A DNA stretch of 64,000 nucleotides from the NCBI RefSeq assembly GCF_022138605.1, contig NZ_JACBFS010000001.1, forward strand, positions 744,001-808,000. Reading direction: 5' to 3'. This stretch comes from Xanthobacter sp. NM-25. GTDB lineage: Bacteria > Pseudomonadota > Alphaproteobacteria > Rhizobiales > Xanthobacteraceae. Positions 39,488-49,235 of the stretch are shown here, in pieces (within the stretch, counting starts at the first letter, position 1; each line of letters begins with the position of its first letter). The translations under genes were made by a program, and so were the position numbers. Under the pieces are notes generated by a model, which saw only the letters and a program-made list of their open reading frames with translations, made no database searches and was not told where the DNA came from.

Positions 39488-41227
39488 GTGAAGATTTCTC
39501 GCCCCACTTCCTCCCTGGCGCTCGTCGCCGGGTTCGCCGCGGTGTTGCATCTGGCCCTGCCGGCAACAGCCCGCGCGGAGGCCCCCGCAGAGTTTGATCC
39601 CACCATCGCCGGCAGCTATCTGGCTGCGCGCTTCGCCACCACGGAACGCGACACCGACGCCGCGGTGACCTATCTGCGCAATCTGCTGGAGCTTGATTCG
39701 CGCAATGAAGAGGTGATGGAACGCACCTTCTTCGCCACCCTGGTGGACGGCCAGATGGCCGAGGCCATGAAGCTGGCCGAACGGCTGGTGAAGGTGGACA
39801 ACGGCCACCGCATCGCCCGGCTCGCACTGGCGGTGAAGGCCATCAAGAAGGGCCGGTTCCAGACCGCGCGCACCAACCTCGCCCTTTCGGTGCGTGGCCC
39901 CATCGGCGATCTCACCGCCACGCTGCTGGCCGCCTGGACCTTCTACGGCTCGGGCAACACCAAGGGGGCCGTCAGCCTCATCGACCAGCTCAAGGGGCCC
40001 GAGTGGTATGCGCCGCTGAAGGCGCTGCAGGCCGGGCTGATCCTGGATGCCGCCGGCAACAAGAAGGAAGCCGGCAAGCGCCTGGCGGAAGCCGTGAAGC
40101 TCGATCCCGGCTCGCTGCGGACCATTGAGGCCTATGCCCGCTGGGCCTCGCGCAACGACAGCACCGAAGCGGCCATCGCCGCTTATGCGGATTTCGAGAA
40201 GGCGATGCCCAACCATCCGGTGGTGCTCGCCGAAATGAAGGAATTGAAGGCCGGCAAGCCGCTGCCGCCTCTGGTGACCACCGCCCAGGAAGGCGCCGCC
40301 GAGGTTCTCTATGGGCTCGGCTCCACCCTGGCCCGCCAGGGTGGTGAGGACCTCGCCCTCGTCTATCTCCAGCTCGCCATCTGGCTTGATCCCGAACATC
40401 CGTTCGCGCGGCTGACCCTGGCTGACCTCTACGAGCAGCTCAAGCAGCCGCAGAAGGCCATCTCCGTCTATGAGCTGGTACCGGACTCCTCGCCGCTGAA
40501 GCGCAATGCCGAAGTGCAGATGGCCATCAATCTCGATGCCACCGACAAGTTCGACGAGGCGCAGAAGCATCTGAAGGACATCATCGCCGCCAATCCCAAG
40601 GATCTGGAGGCCATCGTCGCCCTCGGCCGCATCCAGCAGGCGCGCAAGATGTTCTCCGAATGCGCCGACACCTATTCACAAGCCATCGCGCTCATTCCCG
40701 AGCCCACCAAGGCCAACTGGGCGCTGTTCTATTTCCGCGGCATCTGCAATGAGCGCAGCAAGAACTGGGCGGGGGCCGAGGCCGACCTGAAGAAGGCGCT
40801 GGCCCTCAATCCGGACCAGCCCCACGTGCTGAACTATCTCGGCTATTCCTGGGTCGACCAGGGCACCAACCTGGATGCCGGCCTGGACATGATCCGCAAG
40901 GCGGTGGCCCTGCGCCCGGACGACGGCCCCATCGTCGACAGCCTGGGCTGGGCCTACTTCCGGCTCGGCCGCTATGAGGAGGCGGTCTCCGAGCTGGAGC
41001 GCGCGGTGGAGCTCATGCCGCAGGATCCGGTGATCAACGATCACCTGGGTGATGCCTATTGGAAGGTCGGGCGCAAGCTCGAAGCCGGCTTCCAGTGGAA
41101 CCATGCCCGTGATCTGAAGCCGGAACCGGATGATCTCGCCAAGATCGTCAAGAAGATCGACAAGGGCCTCGACGCCGTCGATGCTCCCCCGCCGGTGAAG
41201 AAGGCCGAGGAGCAGAAGGGCGGCTGA
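39488..41227 (+). CDS. Exported tetratricopeptide repeat protein
   Basis: A 579-residue protein with a cleavable signal (ALVAGFAAVLHLALPATARAEA) and TPR helices over nearly all the rest, including the consensus-like NYLGYSWVDQG, DSLGWAYFRLGRYEEAVSELERAVELMPQDPVINDHLGDAYWKVGR stretch near the end. It starts with GTG at 39488, with AGGA upstream. Such long periplasmic or outer-membrane-associated TPR proteins act as assembly scaffolds, but no partner is visible here. It is divergent from ispE. Family is certain, function open. Confidence 0.85.
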   Translation: MKISRPTSSLALVAGFAAVLHLALPATARAEAPAEFDPTIAGSYLAARFATTERDTDAAVTYLRNLLELDSRNEEVMERTFFATLVDGQMAEAMKLAERLVKVDNGHRIARLALAVKAIKKGRFQTARTNLALSVRGPIGDLTATLLAAWTFYGSGNTKGAVSLIDQLKGPEWYAPLKALQAGLILDAAGNKKEAGKRLAEAVKLDPGSLRTIEAYARWASRNDSTEAAIAAYADFEKAMPNHPVVLAEMKELKAGKPLPPLVTTAQEGAAEVLYGLGSTLARQGGEDLALVYLQLAIWLDPEHPFARLTLADLYEQLKQPQKAISVYELVPDSSPLKRNAEVQMAINLDATDKFDEAQKHLKDIIAANPKDLEAIVALGRIQQARKMFSECADTYSQAIALIPEPTKANWALFYFRGICNERSKNWAGAEADLKKALALNPDQPHVLNYLGYSWVDQGTNLDAGLDMIRKAVALRPDDGPIVDSLGWAYFRLGRYEEAVSELERAVELMPQDPVINDHLGDAYWKVGRKLEAGFQWNHARDLKPEPDDLAKIVKKIDKGLDAVDAPPPVKKAEEQKGG

Positions 41228-41509
41228 CCCCGCCCCTGCTGCCCCACCCTGCCGCTGCGCGGCCCGCCGCCGCGCGCCATCGCCGGCGGCGGACCATGGC
41301 GGCCTCCAGGCCGCGACCGCGCCGGCGGATGCGGCCGCGCCAGTGTCACGCCGCCCCACCGGCGCCATCCCCTTCTTCCGGCCCACGCGCCCTTGCGGAT
41401 CCACACCGCCCTTGTGGACCCACCAGCGCGCCGGATCGCCCGTCTCACTGGGGCCCAACGTCCCCCATCGACCGGCGCCTGACCCGCCCCTGCCTCCCGA
41501 GGACTGAGA

Positions 41510-44194
41510 ATGGATGAAGTGGCCTGGCTGGTGCTGCTGGCACTGGCCTTCCCCGTGATGGCGCTGGTGGCGCTCATCCTCGCCCTGCGTCAGCGCGGGC
41601 GCCTGCAGACCTTGGAACAGCGTGTGCAGGCCCTTGAGCTCGCCCTGGCGCAGTTCCGGGCGACACCCACGGCGGCAGAAGGGATAACCGCGCACCGTCC
41701 GCCGGACATGGACCTCACGGAACCGGCGCCACGCCCCCACGCGACACCCGCCCCGCACGCCCCCGAGCGGCCCGCCCCCGGCCCCCTCCCCTCCACGCCA
41801 CAAGCCGAACCAACGCCGACCAGGGGCTGGAGCATCGGGCGGCTGCGGGAGGGCCTGTCGGGGTTCGAGGAGCGCGTGGGCGCCCGCTGGACCGTATGGG
41901 TCGGCGGCCTCGCCCTGGCACTGGGCGGCGTCTTCCTGGTGCGCTTCGCGGTCGAGCAGAACCTCATCGGTCCGGCCGGCCGCATTGCCCTCGGGCTGCT
42001 GCTGGCGGCGGCGCTGCTGGCGGGGGGCGAAGCCCTGCGCCGGCTGGATCGCCGCGACGGCTTCGCCGGCCTGCCCGCCGCGCAGGTGCCCGCGGTGCTG
42101 ACGGCGGTGGGCACCATGACCGCCTTCGGCAGTCTCTATGCGGCCTATGAGCTTTACCACCTGCTCCCGCCGGCCGCCGCATTCCTGCTGCTGGGCCTGA
42201 CCGGTGTCGCGACGCTGCTGGCGGCGCTGCTGCATGGCCCGGCACTGGCGGCACTGGGGTTCGTCGGCGCGGCGGTGACGCCCCTGCTCATCAGCTCCGA
42301 CACGCCCAATGCCTGGGGCGTCGTGCTGCTGATCTCCATGGTCGGGGCCAGCGCGCTCGCCGTGGCGCGCATCCGGCTGTGGCGCTGGCTGGCGCTGCTG
42401 GCCCTGCTGGGCGGGGCCGCCTGGGGTGTCGCCCTCCTCCTCTTCGCGCTGCCGCAGGCCGTGCCGGCGGCGGGCGCCCTGGCCGCCGTGCTGCTGGTGC
42501 TGACCGCCCTGCTGATCGCTCCCGGGTTGGCGTGGGGCCCGCCGGCCGATCCGCGGCCGGATCCGATCACCACTCTCGGCTGCGCCCTCGCTCTGCTGGT
42601 GGCGGTGCTGGCTGCCAATTCTGACGCCGTCGCCGGCCTGCCGCTGGCGGTGTTCGTGGGGCTGAGCCTGGGCACGCTGGCGCTCGCCTGGCGGGTGGAG
42701 GCCGCCACCTTCGGGGCGGTGGCGGTGGCCTTCGCCGCACCGGCGATCCTGATGGCCTGGGCCTTTCCACCGGAGCCGGGCAGCGCCGTGGCGCCGGCGG
42801 GCCCCCTGGCCGGCGTCGCGCCGGAGCCCGCGCGGCTCTCCGTCGGTCACTTCGCCACCTACGGCCTGATGATGGGCGCCGGATTGCTGGGCCTCGGCCT
42901 TGCCGGCGCCCTGCGCGCCCAGCGGCGCCTCACCGCGCTGGGCTGGGCGCTGACCGCCACCGTCGGCCCGCTGCTGCTGCTCCTCGCCGCCTATGGACGG
43001 CTGACCGAGCTCGATCGCAACCTGCCGTTCGCCGCCCTCGCCCTGCTGCTGGCGGCCCTGTTCACCGCCGGCGCCGAGCTGCTGACCCGACGGGGCCGCG
43101 AGGTCCCGGCAGCGGTCTTTGCCGCCGCTGGCGTCATCGGCCTGGGCCTTGCCCTGGCGTTCGCCCTGGAGAAGGGATGGCTCACCGTGGGCCTCGCCCT
43201 GGCGGCCCTGGGCGTCGCCTGGGTCGCCACCCAGCGGCCCCTGCCCGGACTGCGGCAGCTCGCGGCCGCCCTCGGCATGGTGGTGCTGGCGCGGATCGGC
43301 TGGGATCCCACCATCGCCGGCGCCGATCTCGGAACCACGCCCATCTTCAACTGGCTCTTGTGGGGCTATGGCGTGCCGGCCCTGGCCTTCGCTGCCGCCG
43401 CATGGCTGCTGCGGGCGCAGGACGACTGGAGCCGGCGGGTGCTGGAGAGCCTGGCGCTAGTGTTCGCGGTGCTGCTGGCGGCCCTGGAAATCCGCCATCT
43501 GGCCCATGGGGGCGACGTCTATGCCGTCGGCTCCCGGCTGTGGGAGAGCGGGCTCCTGGCTGCCATCTATGCAGCCTATGCGGTAGGCCTCGCCCGGATC
43601 GCCCGCGCCACCGGCCGCCGTCTCTACCGCTTCTTCTCCGATGGCGTGGCGGTTCTGGCCGCCCTGTGTGCCCTTGACGCCCTCATCGCCGGCAATCCCT
43701 TCCTCACCGGCGCCAATGTGGGCGGGGTGGTCTTCAACGACCTGCTGGTGGCCTATGCCCTCCCGGCGGTGCTGGCCTTGGCCTACGCGGCCAACCTGCC
43801 GCCGCATCGTCCGCGGCTGCGGCTCGCGGCCGGGGCGCTCGCCACCGTGCTGGCCCTCGCCTACCTGACGTTCCAGGTGTCGCGCCTGTTCCAGGGGCCA
43901 GTGCTGGATGCGGACCGGATCAGCTCCATGGAATGGTACACCTATTCCGCGGTGTGGCTAGCGTTCGGCATCGCCCTGCTGGGGCTCGGGCTGGCCCGCG
44001 GCTCCCGCGCCCTGCGCCTCGGCTCCGCCGCCGTGGTGGGCGCGACGGTGGTGAAGGTCTTCCTTTCCGACATGTCGGACCTGGAGGGCGTATTGCGCGC
44101 CATGTCCTTCATCGGCCTCGGGCTGGTGCTGGTGGCCATGGGGTGGCTCTACCAAAGGCTGCTGCCGCGCCGAGGCGGGCCGCCGCAGGGTTAG
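41510..44194 (+). CDS. DUF2339 multi-pass membrane protein
   Basis: An 894-residue protein. A first helix (VAWLVLLALAFPVMALVALILAL) is followed by a coiled segment (LQTLEQRVQALELALAQF), a Pro-rich linker, and then more than twenty predicted membrane helices. The conserved start of the DUF2339 core is the ERVGARWTVWVGGLALALGGVFLVRFAVE segment. Function is unknown; family members are large membrane proteins common in proteobacteria. ATG 41510 follows GAGGA. The 282 bases before it hold no gene I can support. The LysR gene follows 72 bases downstream. Confidence 0.87.
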   Translation: MDEVAWLVLLALAFPVMALVALILALRQRGRLQTLEQRVQALELALAQFRATPTAAEGITAHRPPDMDLTEPAPRPHATPAPHAPERPAPGPLPSTPQAEPTPTRGWSIGRLREGLSGFEERVGARWTVWVGGLALALGGVFLVRFAVEQNLIGPAGRIALGLLLAAALLAGGEALRRLDRRDGFAGLPAAQVPAVLTAVGTMTAFGSLYAAYELYHLLPPAAAFLLLGLTGVATLLAALLHGPALAALGFVGAAVTPLLISSDTPNAWGVVLLISMVGASALAVARIRLWRWLALLALLGGAAWGVALLLFALPQAVPAAGALAAVLLVLTALLIAPGLAWGPPADPRPDPITTLGCALALLVAVLAANSDAVAGLPLAVFVGLSLGTLALAWRVEAATFGAVAVAFAAPAILMAWAFPPEPGSAVAPAGPLAGVAPEPARLSVGHFATYGLMMGAGLLGLGLAGALRAQRRLTALGWALTATVGPLLLLLAAYGRLTELDRNLPFAALALLLAALFTAGAELLTRRGREVPAAVFAAAGVIGLGLALAFALEKGWLTVGLALAALGVAWVATQRPLPGLRQLAAALGMVVLARIGWDPTIAGADLGTTPIFNWLLWGYGVPALAFAAAAWLLRAQDDWSRRVLESLALVFAVLLAALEIRHLAHGGDVYAVGSRLWESGLLAAIYAAYAVGLARIARATGRRLYRFFSDGVAVLAALCALDALIAGNPFLTGANVGGVVFNDLLVAYALPAVLALAYAANLPPHRPRLRLAAGALATVLALAYLTFQVSRLFQGPVLDADRISSMEWYTYSAVWLAFGIALLGLGLARGSRALRLGSAAVVGATVVKVFLSDMSDLEGVLRAMSFIGLGLVLVAMGWLYQRLLPRRGGPPQG

Positions 44195-44266
44195 GGGCTC
44201 GCCTCCTCACCGCCGCAATGCAATAGTGAGCGCAGGCCACTCTCATTTGCGCGGACGCATAGGAAC

Positions 44267-45175
44267 ATGATCGCGTGGGATGACTTCCGCCTGGTCCGGG
44301 CCATCGCCCAAACGGGGTCCCTGGCCGGGGCCGCCGACCTCCTGACCGTCAACCACTCCACCGTGTTCCGCCGGCTCGGAGCCCTTGAAGAGCTGATCGG
44401 CAGCCGCCTGTTCGAGCGGGCCCGCTCCGGTTATGTGCCCACCACCACCGGCGAGGAGATGGTCCGGCTGGCGGAGCGCATGGGCGAGGAGGTGGCGGCC
44501 GTGGAACGGCGCATCACCGGCCGCGACCTGCGCCCCTCCGGCGACCTGCGGGTGACCACCAACGATTCCATGCTGGTGCACATGCTGACGCCGGTCTTCG
44601 CCAGCTTCCGCGCCGCCTTCCCCGAGATCCGCCTGGATGTGGTGGTCTCCAACCAGCCGCTGAGCCTGTCGAAGCGCGATGCGGACGTGGCCATCCGCGC
44701 CAGCGATCGCCCCGGCGACATCCTGGTGGGCCGGCGGATCGCCGGCATTGCCTGGGGCGTCTATGGCCGGCCGGATGTGATTGGCGCGGGGCGATTGGAG
44801 CCGGGCGACCTGCGCAGGCACGACTGGATCGGCTTTTCCGACACCCTCGGCTCCATCAAGCCGGCCAAGTGGCTGCGCGAGCGGGTGGGCGACGACCGGC
44901 AGGTCTATCGGCTCAACTCGGTGCTGGGGCTGGCCGAGGCGGCGGTGGCGGGGATCGGGCTGACGGTGCTGCCCTGCTTCATCGGCGCCAGCACGCCCGG
45001 GCTGGTGCGCGTGATGGGCCCCGAACCGGAAATGGAATCCGGCCTGTGGCTGCTGACCCATCCGGATATCAAGGCCACCGCCCGCGTCCGCTCCTTCATG
45101 GAGCACGTGGGCCGGGAACTGTCGCGGCGCAAGGCGTGGATCGAAGGGCAGCACGACCACCCGCCAGCGGCCTGA
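44267..45175 (+). CDS. LysR-family transcriptional regulator
   Basis: A 302-residue LysR-type regulator. The N-terminal winged helix-turn-helix is DFRLVRAIAQTGSLAGAADLLTVNHSTVFRRLGALEE; a linker helix follows, and the C-terminal two-lobe effector domain begins near residue 90 (GDLRVTTNDSMLVHMLTPVFASF). Such proteins usually control a divergent neighbour and themselves, but here the upstream gene is the co-directional DUF2339 gene and no divergent target exists. The ligand and target are unknown. Confidence 0.9.
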   Translation: MIAWDDFRLVRAIAQTGSLAGAADLLTVNHSTVFRRLGALEELIGSRLFERARSGYVPTTTGEEMVRLAERMGEEVAAVERRITGRDLRPSGDLRVTTNDSMLVHMLTPVFASFRAAFPEIRLDVVVSNQPLSLSKRDADVAIRASDRPGDILVGRRIAGIAWGVYGRPDVIGAGRLEPGDLRRHDWIGFSDTLGSIKPAKWLRERVGDDRQVYRLNSVLGLAEAAVAGIGLTVLPCFIGASTPGLVRVMGPEPEMESGLWLLTHPDIKATARVRSFMEHVGRELSRRKAWIEGQHDHPPAA

Positions 45176-45239
45176 AGCTGCGCCCAACCCGCCCCGACGC
45201 TGCGGACTGATCAGAACAAGCGAGAGCGCACCGCGCGCC

Positions 45240-45704
45240 TTACTGGGCCGAAGCCTCTTCGGCGACGTGGCTGCGGCTGCGGCGCCGCGAGGCCACCTGG
45301 GGCCGTTCGCCGCCGACCCGGTCGAAATCGCACCACATGGTCTGCACGCCGGCCAGAGAGCCACGGAACGAGCCCGGCCCGGTCTTCACCACATCGAAGC
45401 AGGGCTCGAACGTCATGCCCTTGACGAAGCCGCAGACGGCATCGCCGCGCACCCGCAGGGTGTTGGGCGGCAGCCGCACGAAGCGGGCGGGGTTTTCCCG
45501 CAGGGAGATGATGCCCGCCACCGAACCGTCGGCATAGACCCGGCCCGAGCCCTTCGAGCCTTCGAAGCAGGAGAAGGAGAACGAGCGCCCGATCACGAAG
45601 GCCCGCGCCTGTTCCGCCGAAAGCTGCTCACCGGCACGGGCGGCGCTCGTCGCTCCGGAGAGCACGGTGGCGACACCGATGGCCGCGAGAAAAGTCCTGC
45701 GCAT
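45240..45704 (-). CDS. Small secreted protein with four cysteines, unknown function
   Basis: A 154-residue protein. A signal peptide (TFLAAIGVATVLSGATSAARA) is followed by a mature domain of about 105 residues with four Cys (FSFSCFEG, GDAVCGF, FEPCFDV, TMWCDFD), which may form two disulfides in the periplasm. The C-terminal tail is Arg/Ser-rich (ASRRRSRSHVAEE). I do not recognise the family with certainty. It is convergent with the LysR gene. Confidence 0.72.
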   Translation of the reverse strand: MRRTFLAAIGVATVLSGATSAARAGEQLSAEQARAFVIGRSFSFSCFEGSKGSGRVYADGSVAGIISLRENPARFVRLPPNTLRVRGDAVCGFVKGMTFEPCFDVVKTGPGSFRGSLAGVQTMWCDFDRVGGERPQVASRRRSRSHVAEEASAQ

Positions 45705-45849
45705 GGCTGCTTCACAACTGCCTGTTGATCAAGCTCGAAGATGCACAGACGCACCCCCCGACTGTCAAGCGCAGCACCCCCCGGGAATGGCGGAAAATGC
45801 AGCAATGACGCCGTTTTTCCGCGCAGTGTGACCCTGCGGCCGCAACAAA

Positions 45850-45875
45850 TTAACCCCCTGTTCAGGGTCTGTTAA
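45850..45875 (-). terminator. Terminator downstream of the MFS gene
   Basis: TTAAC (45850-45854) with GTTAA (45871-45875), and inside them CCCTG/CAGGG with a two-base gap, form a stem just beyond the MFS stop on the minus strand. The minus strand then reads into a T-rich stretch, as expected for an intrinsic terminator. Confidence 0.5.
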
Positions 45876-45883
45876 GGGCTCGT

Positions 45884-47149
45884 TTACGCCACGCTCACCA
45901 CCGGCCGGTGCACCGGCTCTTCGCGGATCGGCAGGTTGATGGCCGCCGAGGCGAACGACAGGGCGACCGACAGCCACCAGATGAGGTCATAGGAGCCGAC
46001 GGCCTCATAGAGCTCGCCGCCCAGATAGACGCCGAGGAAGCCGCCCACCTGGTGGGAGAAGAAGGCGAAGCCGTAGAGCATGGCCATGTAGCGCGTGCCG
46101 AACATCAGCATCACCAGGCTCGACGTGGGCGGCACGGTGGAGAGCCACAGCAGCCCCATGGCGGCACCGAACACGTAGCAGCTCAAGGGCGTGACCGGCA
46201 GCATGATGAACACGGCGATGGCCACCCCGCGACCGGCATAGATCCAGGCCAGCAGATACTTGCGGGAGACCCGCGCGGTCAGGTAGCCGGCGGCGATGGA
46301 GCCGATGATGTTGAACAGGCCGATGAGCGCCAGGGTCGCCGCCCCGACCGACAGGCCGATGCCGCGATCCACCAGAAAGGCCGGCATGTGCACGGTGATG
46401 AAGGCCAGCTGGAAGCCGCAGGTGAAGAAGCCCAGCACCAGCAGCACATAGCTGCGGTGACGGAAAGCCTCCGACAGGGCGCCCGCCACGCTCTGCTGCG
46501 GCAGGGCTGGCGCCGCCGCCGCACCTGGTGCTCCCGCGCGCATGCCACGGGTGGCGAGGGCGATCGAGAACGGCATCACCACCAGCATGGCAAAGCCGAA
46601 CACGATCAGCGTTTCCTGCCACCCCACGCTGTCGATCAGCCCGGTGGTGAGCGGCGGAAACAGGAATTGCCCGAACGACCCGGCCGCGGTGGCCGCGCCG
46701 AAGCCCAGCCCCTTCAGCCGGTCGGGCAACAGCTTGCCGAACGCCGCCAGCACGAGATTGAACGAGGCCGCCGACAGGCCGAAGCCCACCAGGACACCGG
46801 CACTGATCTGCAGCATCGCCGGTGTGGTGGCGTAGGCCATGAGAATCAGGCCCGCCGCGTAGAGCAAGGCGCCCGCGCACAGGACCCGCACCGTGCCGAA
46901 GCGATCGGCCACCGCCCCGGCGAAGGGCGAACCCAGTCCCCATAAGAGGTTCTGCAACGCAACCGCGAGGCCGAAGACGTCGCGACCCCAGCCGAGGTCA
47001 CTCGACATGGGCACCAGGAACAGGCCGAACACCGAACGCGGCCCGAAGGTGATCATGGCGATCACGCAGCCGGCAATGATGATCAGCACAGCAGGGAGAT
47101 GGCGCCCAGGAGCCGCCGGCGGGCGCATCGTCTCAGAAGGGATCGACAT
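45884..47149 (-). CDS. MFS transporter
   Basis: A 421-residue major facilitator with 12 predicted helices. The loop 2-3 motif is GAVADRFGTVRVL; the N-terminal half holds FGPRSVFGLFLVPMSSDLGWGRDVFG, which resembles oxalate/formate antiporter-like and monocarboxylate-type members. The second half shows YLTARVSRKYLLAWIYAGRG. A small organic acid is a reasonable substrate guess only. ATG 47149 was chosen because the conserved part begins just after; the ORF could extend to 47245. A 12-bp palindrome lies 101 bases upstream. Confidence 0.87.
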   Translation of the reverse strand: MSIPSETMRPPAAPGRHLPAVLIIIAGCVIAMITFGPRSVFGLFLVPMSSDLGWGRDVFGLAVALQNLLWGLGSPFAGAVADRFGTVRVLCAGALLYAAGLILMAYATTPAMLQISAGVLVGFGLSAASFNLVLAAFGKLLPDRLKGLGFGAATAAGSFGQFLFPPLTTGLIDSVGWQETLIVFGFAMLVVMPFSIALATRGMRAGAPGAAAAPALPQQSVAGALSEAFRHRSYVLLVLGFFTCGFQLAFITVHMPAFLVDRGIGLSVGAATLALIGLFNIIGSIAAGYLTARVSRKYLLAWIYAGRGVAIAVFIMLPVTPLSCYVFGAAMGLLWLSTVPPTSSLVMLMFGTRYMAMLYGFAFFSHQVGGFLGVYLGGELYEAVGSYDLIWWLSVALSFASAAINLPIREEPVHRPVVSVA

Positions 47150-47249
47150 GAAACACTCGCTCTGCGGCACCCAAGACGCACGCCCAAGGCGCACCGGCCG
47201 CTTCGCGGGCATGTTAATCCGCCGACGCGCCATCAGAAAAATCAATATT

Positions 47250-47261
47250 GATCACGTGATC
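47250..47261. promoter_or_regulatory. 12-bp perfect palindrome, candidate operator of the MFS gene
   Basis: GATCACGTGATC lies in an AT-rich patch upstream of the MFS gene, next to a second palindrome CAATATTG (47243-47250). TGATCA-type dyads are common targets of GntR/FadR-type repressors. No regulator gene is adjacent, so the link is inferred. Confidence 0.4.
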
Positions 47262-47339
47262 CATGAAATCTCGTCATGGATCCGCGCGCATCAGGCGCTG
47301 CTTTGCAGGAATGTCTGGGAGCGTTTGCGCAGAGGAAGA

Positions 47340-47364
47340 CCGGCCGGAGTTCCCCTCCGGCCGG
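47340..47364 (-). terminator. Perfect 10-bp hairpin downstream of the Spy-like gene
   Basis: CCGGCCGGAG (47340-47349) and CTCCGGCCGG (47355-47364) pair perfectly around a five-base loop, about 36 bases beyond the stop of the Spy-like gene on the minus strand, followed by TCTTCCTCT. Confidence 0.6.
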
Positions 47365-47399
47365 AACGGGGCAGCGACGCGACGCCGCCCGTCGTCAGA

Positions 47400-47927
47400 T
47401 CAGCCGCGACGCGGCGCTTCCGGGCGCGGCGGCCGGGCGGGACCGCCGAAGAACGCCCGCAGATTGTCGCGCGCGAGCACCTGGAAGGTCTTCTGCTGCT
47501 CCGGGGTCAGCGCCTTGTAGAGCGGGTCGAGGGCGTCGGCCACCTTGGTCATCTCACCCGCAGTGGTGGTCATCCGCGTGGCCCCGGCGCGCAGCCGCGC
47601 CACCGGATCGACCATCGGCGGCTTCTCGCCCTGCTTGGCGGCGGCGCGGGCGGCCTGGCGCTCGGCACGGCGCTGCTCCATGAGGGCGGAGCGCTGCTTG
47701 GCCACATCGCGCAGCGCGGTCTCGAAGGCCGGCCACAGCTTTTCCTGGTCGGGGGTGAGCTTCAGCCCGCCCTTCACCGCGGCGATGCGCGCATCGGACA
47801 GGACTTCCCGCTGCTCGGCGGTGGGCCGCGGCCCCTGCGGGCCGGCCCCCACGGGCGGCGCCGCATAGCTGGCCACGGAACCAGCGACAAGGGCAGCCGC
47901 GACGGCGGCAAGAACGGTCTTCTTCAT
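47400..47927 (-). CDS. Periplasmic Spy/CpxP-like protein with LTxxQ motifs
   Basis: A 175-residue exported protein: signal peptide (TVLAAVAAALVAGSVASYA), then a helical domain carrying two LTPxQ motifs, LTPDQ at residues 57-61 and LTPEQ near 143. These are the hallmarks of the Spy/CpxP group, ATP-independent chaperones and stress sensors in the periplasm. The ATG at 47927 has GGAGG eight bases upstream. No two-component genes are adjacent, so its regulation is unknown. Chaperone function is inferred from the family. Confidence 0.83.
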   Translation of the reverse strand: MKKTVLAAVAAALVAGSVASYAAPPVGAGPQGPRPTAEQREVLSDARIAAVKGGLKLTPDQEKLWPAFETALRDVAKQRSALMEQRRAERQAARAAAKQGEKPPMVDPVARLRAGATRMTTTAGEMTKVADALDPLYKALTPEQQKTFQVLARDNLRAFFGGPARPPRPEAPRRG

Positions 47928-48054
47928 CAACGGTCCTCCTTAAAGGATGGCCGCACCATGCGCGGAGACGCCCCGCCCCTCAACTTAAAGTTCGGTAATC
48001 CTGCCCCCCGATGACGACAGGGAAACGGCATCAAAACACCACATTTCTGAGCGG

Positions 48055-48978
48055 TCAGGCGGCCGAACCAAACGGCGCCAGAAGCTGCACCTCGCGGGCC
48101 CGCACCGTTGCATCGCCAGCGGCATAGCCCCGCCTTTCCATCTCGCAGCGCCATGCTCCGGGCTCCCCGGAAATCCGGTACAGGGCATAGGCACCGGCCC
48201 CACGGTCATCGTCCGGCCCGGCGGATGCCGAGGGCACGCCAACCACGGGCACCACGCCACCGGCCGGCGTGGGAATGACTCCGAACTCAGTGCGGTGGTC
48301 GTGCCCGTGCATCACCAATTCCGCACCGGCCTCAGCGAGCACCGCCCGCACCGCTGCCGCGTCCCGCAGATCGCGATGGAAGGGGCGGGTGCCCACCGGT
48401 GGATGGTGGATCATCACCGCCCGGAACAGTCCCTCCTCCTTCAACTGCAGCAGCAGCGTCCGCAGCCGCGCGAGCTGTCCCCGCCCGGCTTCGCCGCTGG
48501 CCAGGAAAATGGCGGTGGGAATGGCGGTGGAGACGCCGACCACGGCCACCGGCCCGCGCCGGCGCACATAGGGAAAGGCATCCACATCCACCGGCGTGTG
48601 CGGATGGGTGTCGTCACCCGAAAGGAAGGGGGCCCAATGCTCCAGATGGTAATGCATGGCGGAGCGCACATAGGCGTCGTGGTTGCCAGGCACCACGCTG
48701 ACGCGGTCAGGCTCCCCGAGGGAGGTCAGGAAGGTGGCGCCGGTATCGAATTCCTCCGGCAGGGAGAGGTTCACCAGATCGCCGGTGACACAGATATGGT
48801 CCGGCGCCTGCGCCATCAGATCCGTGAGCAGCGGCCCCAGGGTGGATGCCCCGAAATTGCGGCGGCGCGCACCGATCCAGTTCATCATTCCAAAGAAGCG
48901 CTTGCCGAGCAGCTCGGAGACGCGCGCCTCGGGAATGGGGCCCAGGTGGGGGTCGGAAAGATGGGCAAGCACGAACAT
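48055..48978 (-). CDS. Metallophosphoesterase (cyclic nucleotide phosphodiesterase-like)
   Basis: A 307-residue calcineurin-type phosphoesterase with all metal-binding motifs: D9-x-H11 (LSDPHLG), GDLV, GNHD, IHHPP and HGHDH. The overall order resembles the class III 3',5'-cyclic-nucleotide phosphodiesterases (CpdA-like), but such enzymes often prefer other phosphoesters, so the substrate is not settled. ATG 48978 is followed directly by the first beta strand (FVLAHLSDPH). It is divergent from the glycosidase. Confidence 0.87.
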   Translation of the reverse strand: MFVLAHLSDPHLGPIPEARVSELLGKRFFGMMNWIGARRRNFGASTLGPLLTDLMAQAPDHICVTGDLVNLSLPEEFDTGATFLTSLGEPDRVSVVPGNHDAYVRSAMHYHLEHWAPFLSGDDTHPHTPVDVDAFPYVRRRGPVAVVGVSTAIPTAIFLASGEAGRGQLARLRTLLLQLKEEGLFRAVMIHHPPVGTRPFHRDLRDAAAVRAVLAEAGAELVMHGHDHRTEFGVIPTPAGGVVPVVGVPSASAGPDDDRGAGAYALYRISGEPGAWRCEMERRGYAAGDATVRAREVQLLAPFGSAA

Positions 48979-49235
48979 GTCGGCAGCAGGCCTCCAGTTG
49001 AGCCCTTGGAGCGAGCCCGTGTGGCACATCCCCTTGATACGTCCCGATGCCGCGCCTGTGCGGATCGCGCATCCCGCGCGGGACGCAAGCGCAGGCCGGG
49101 GGCCATGCGGGCGGATCGGTTGATGTCGCCGCCCTCCTCTCGCAAGATTCCGCGGCTACTGCAACGAGCGAGTCGGTGCCGCCCGCGGCCCGATGGCGAT
49201 CGAACCCCGATCGATCTGTCTGGAGTCCTGCATTG

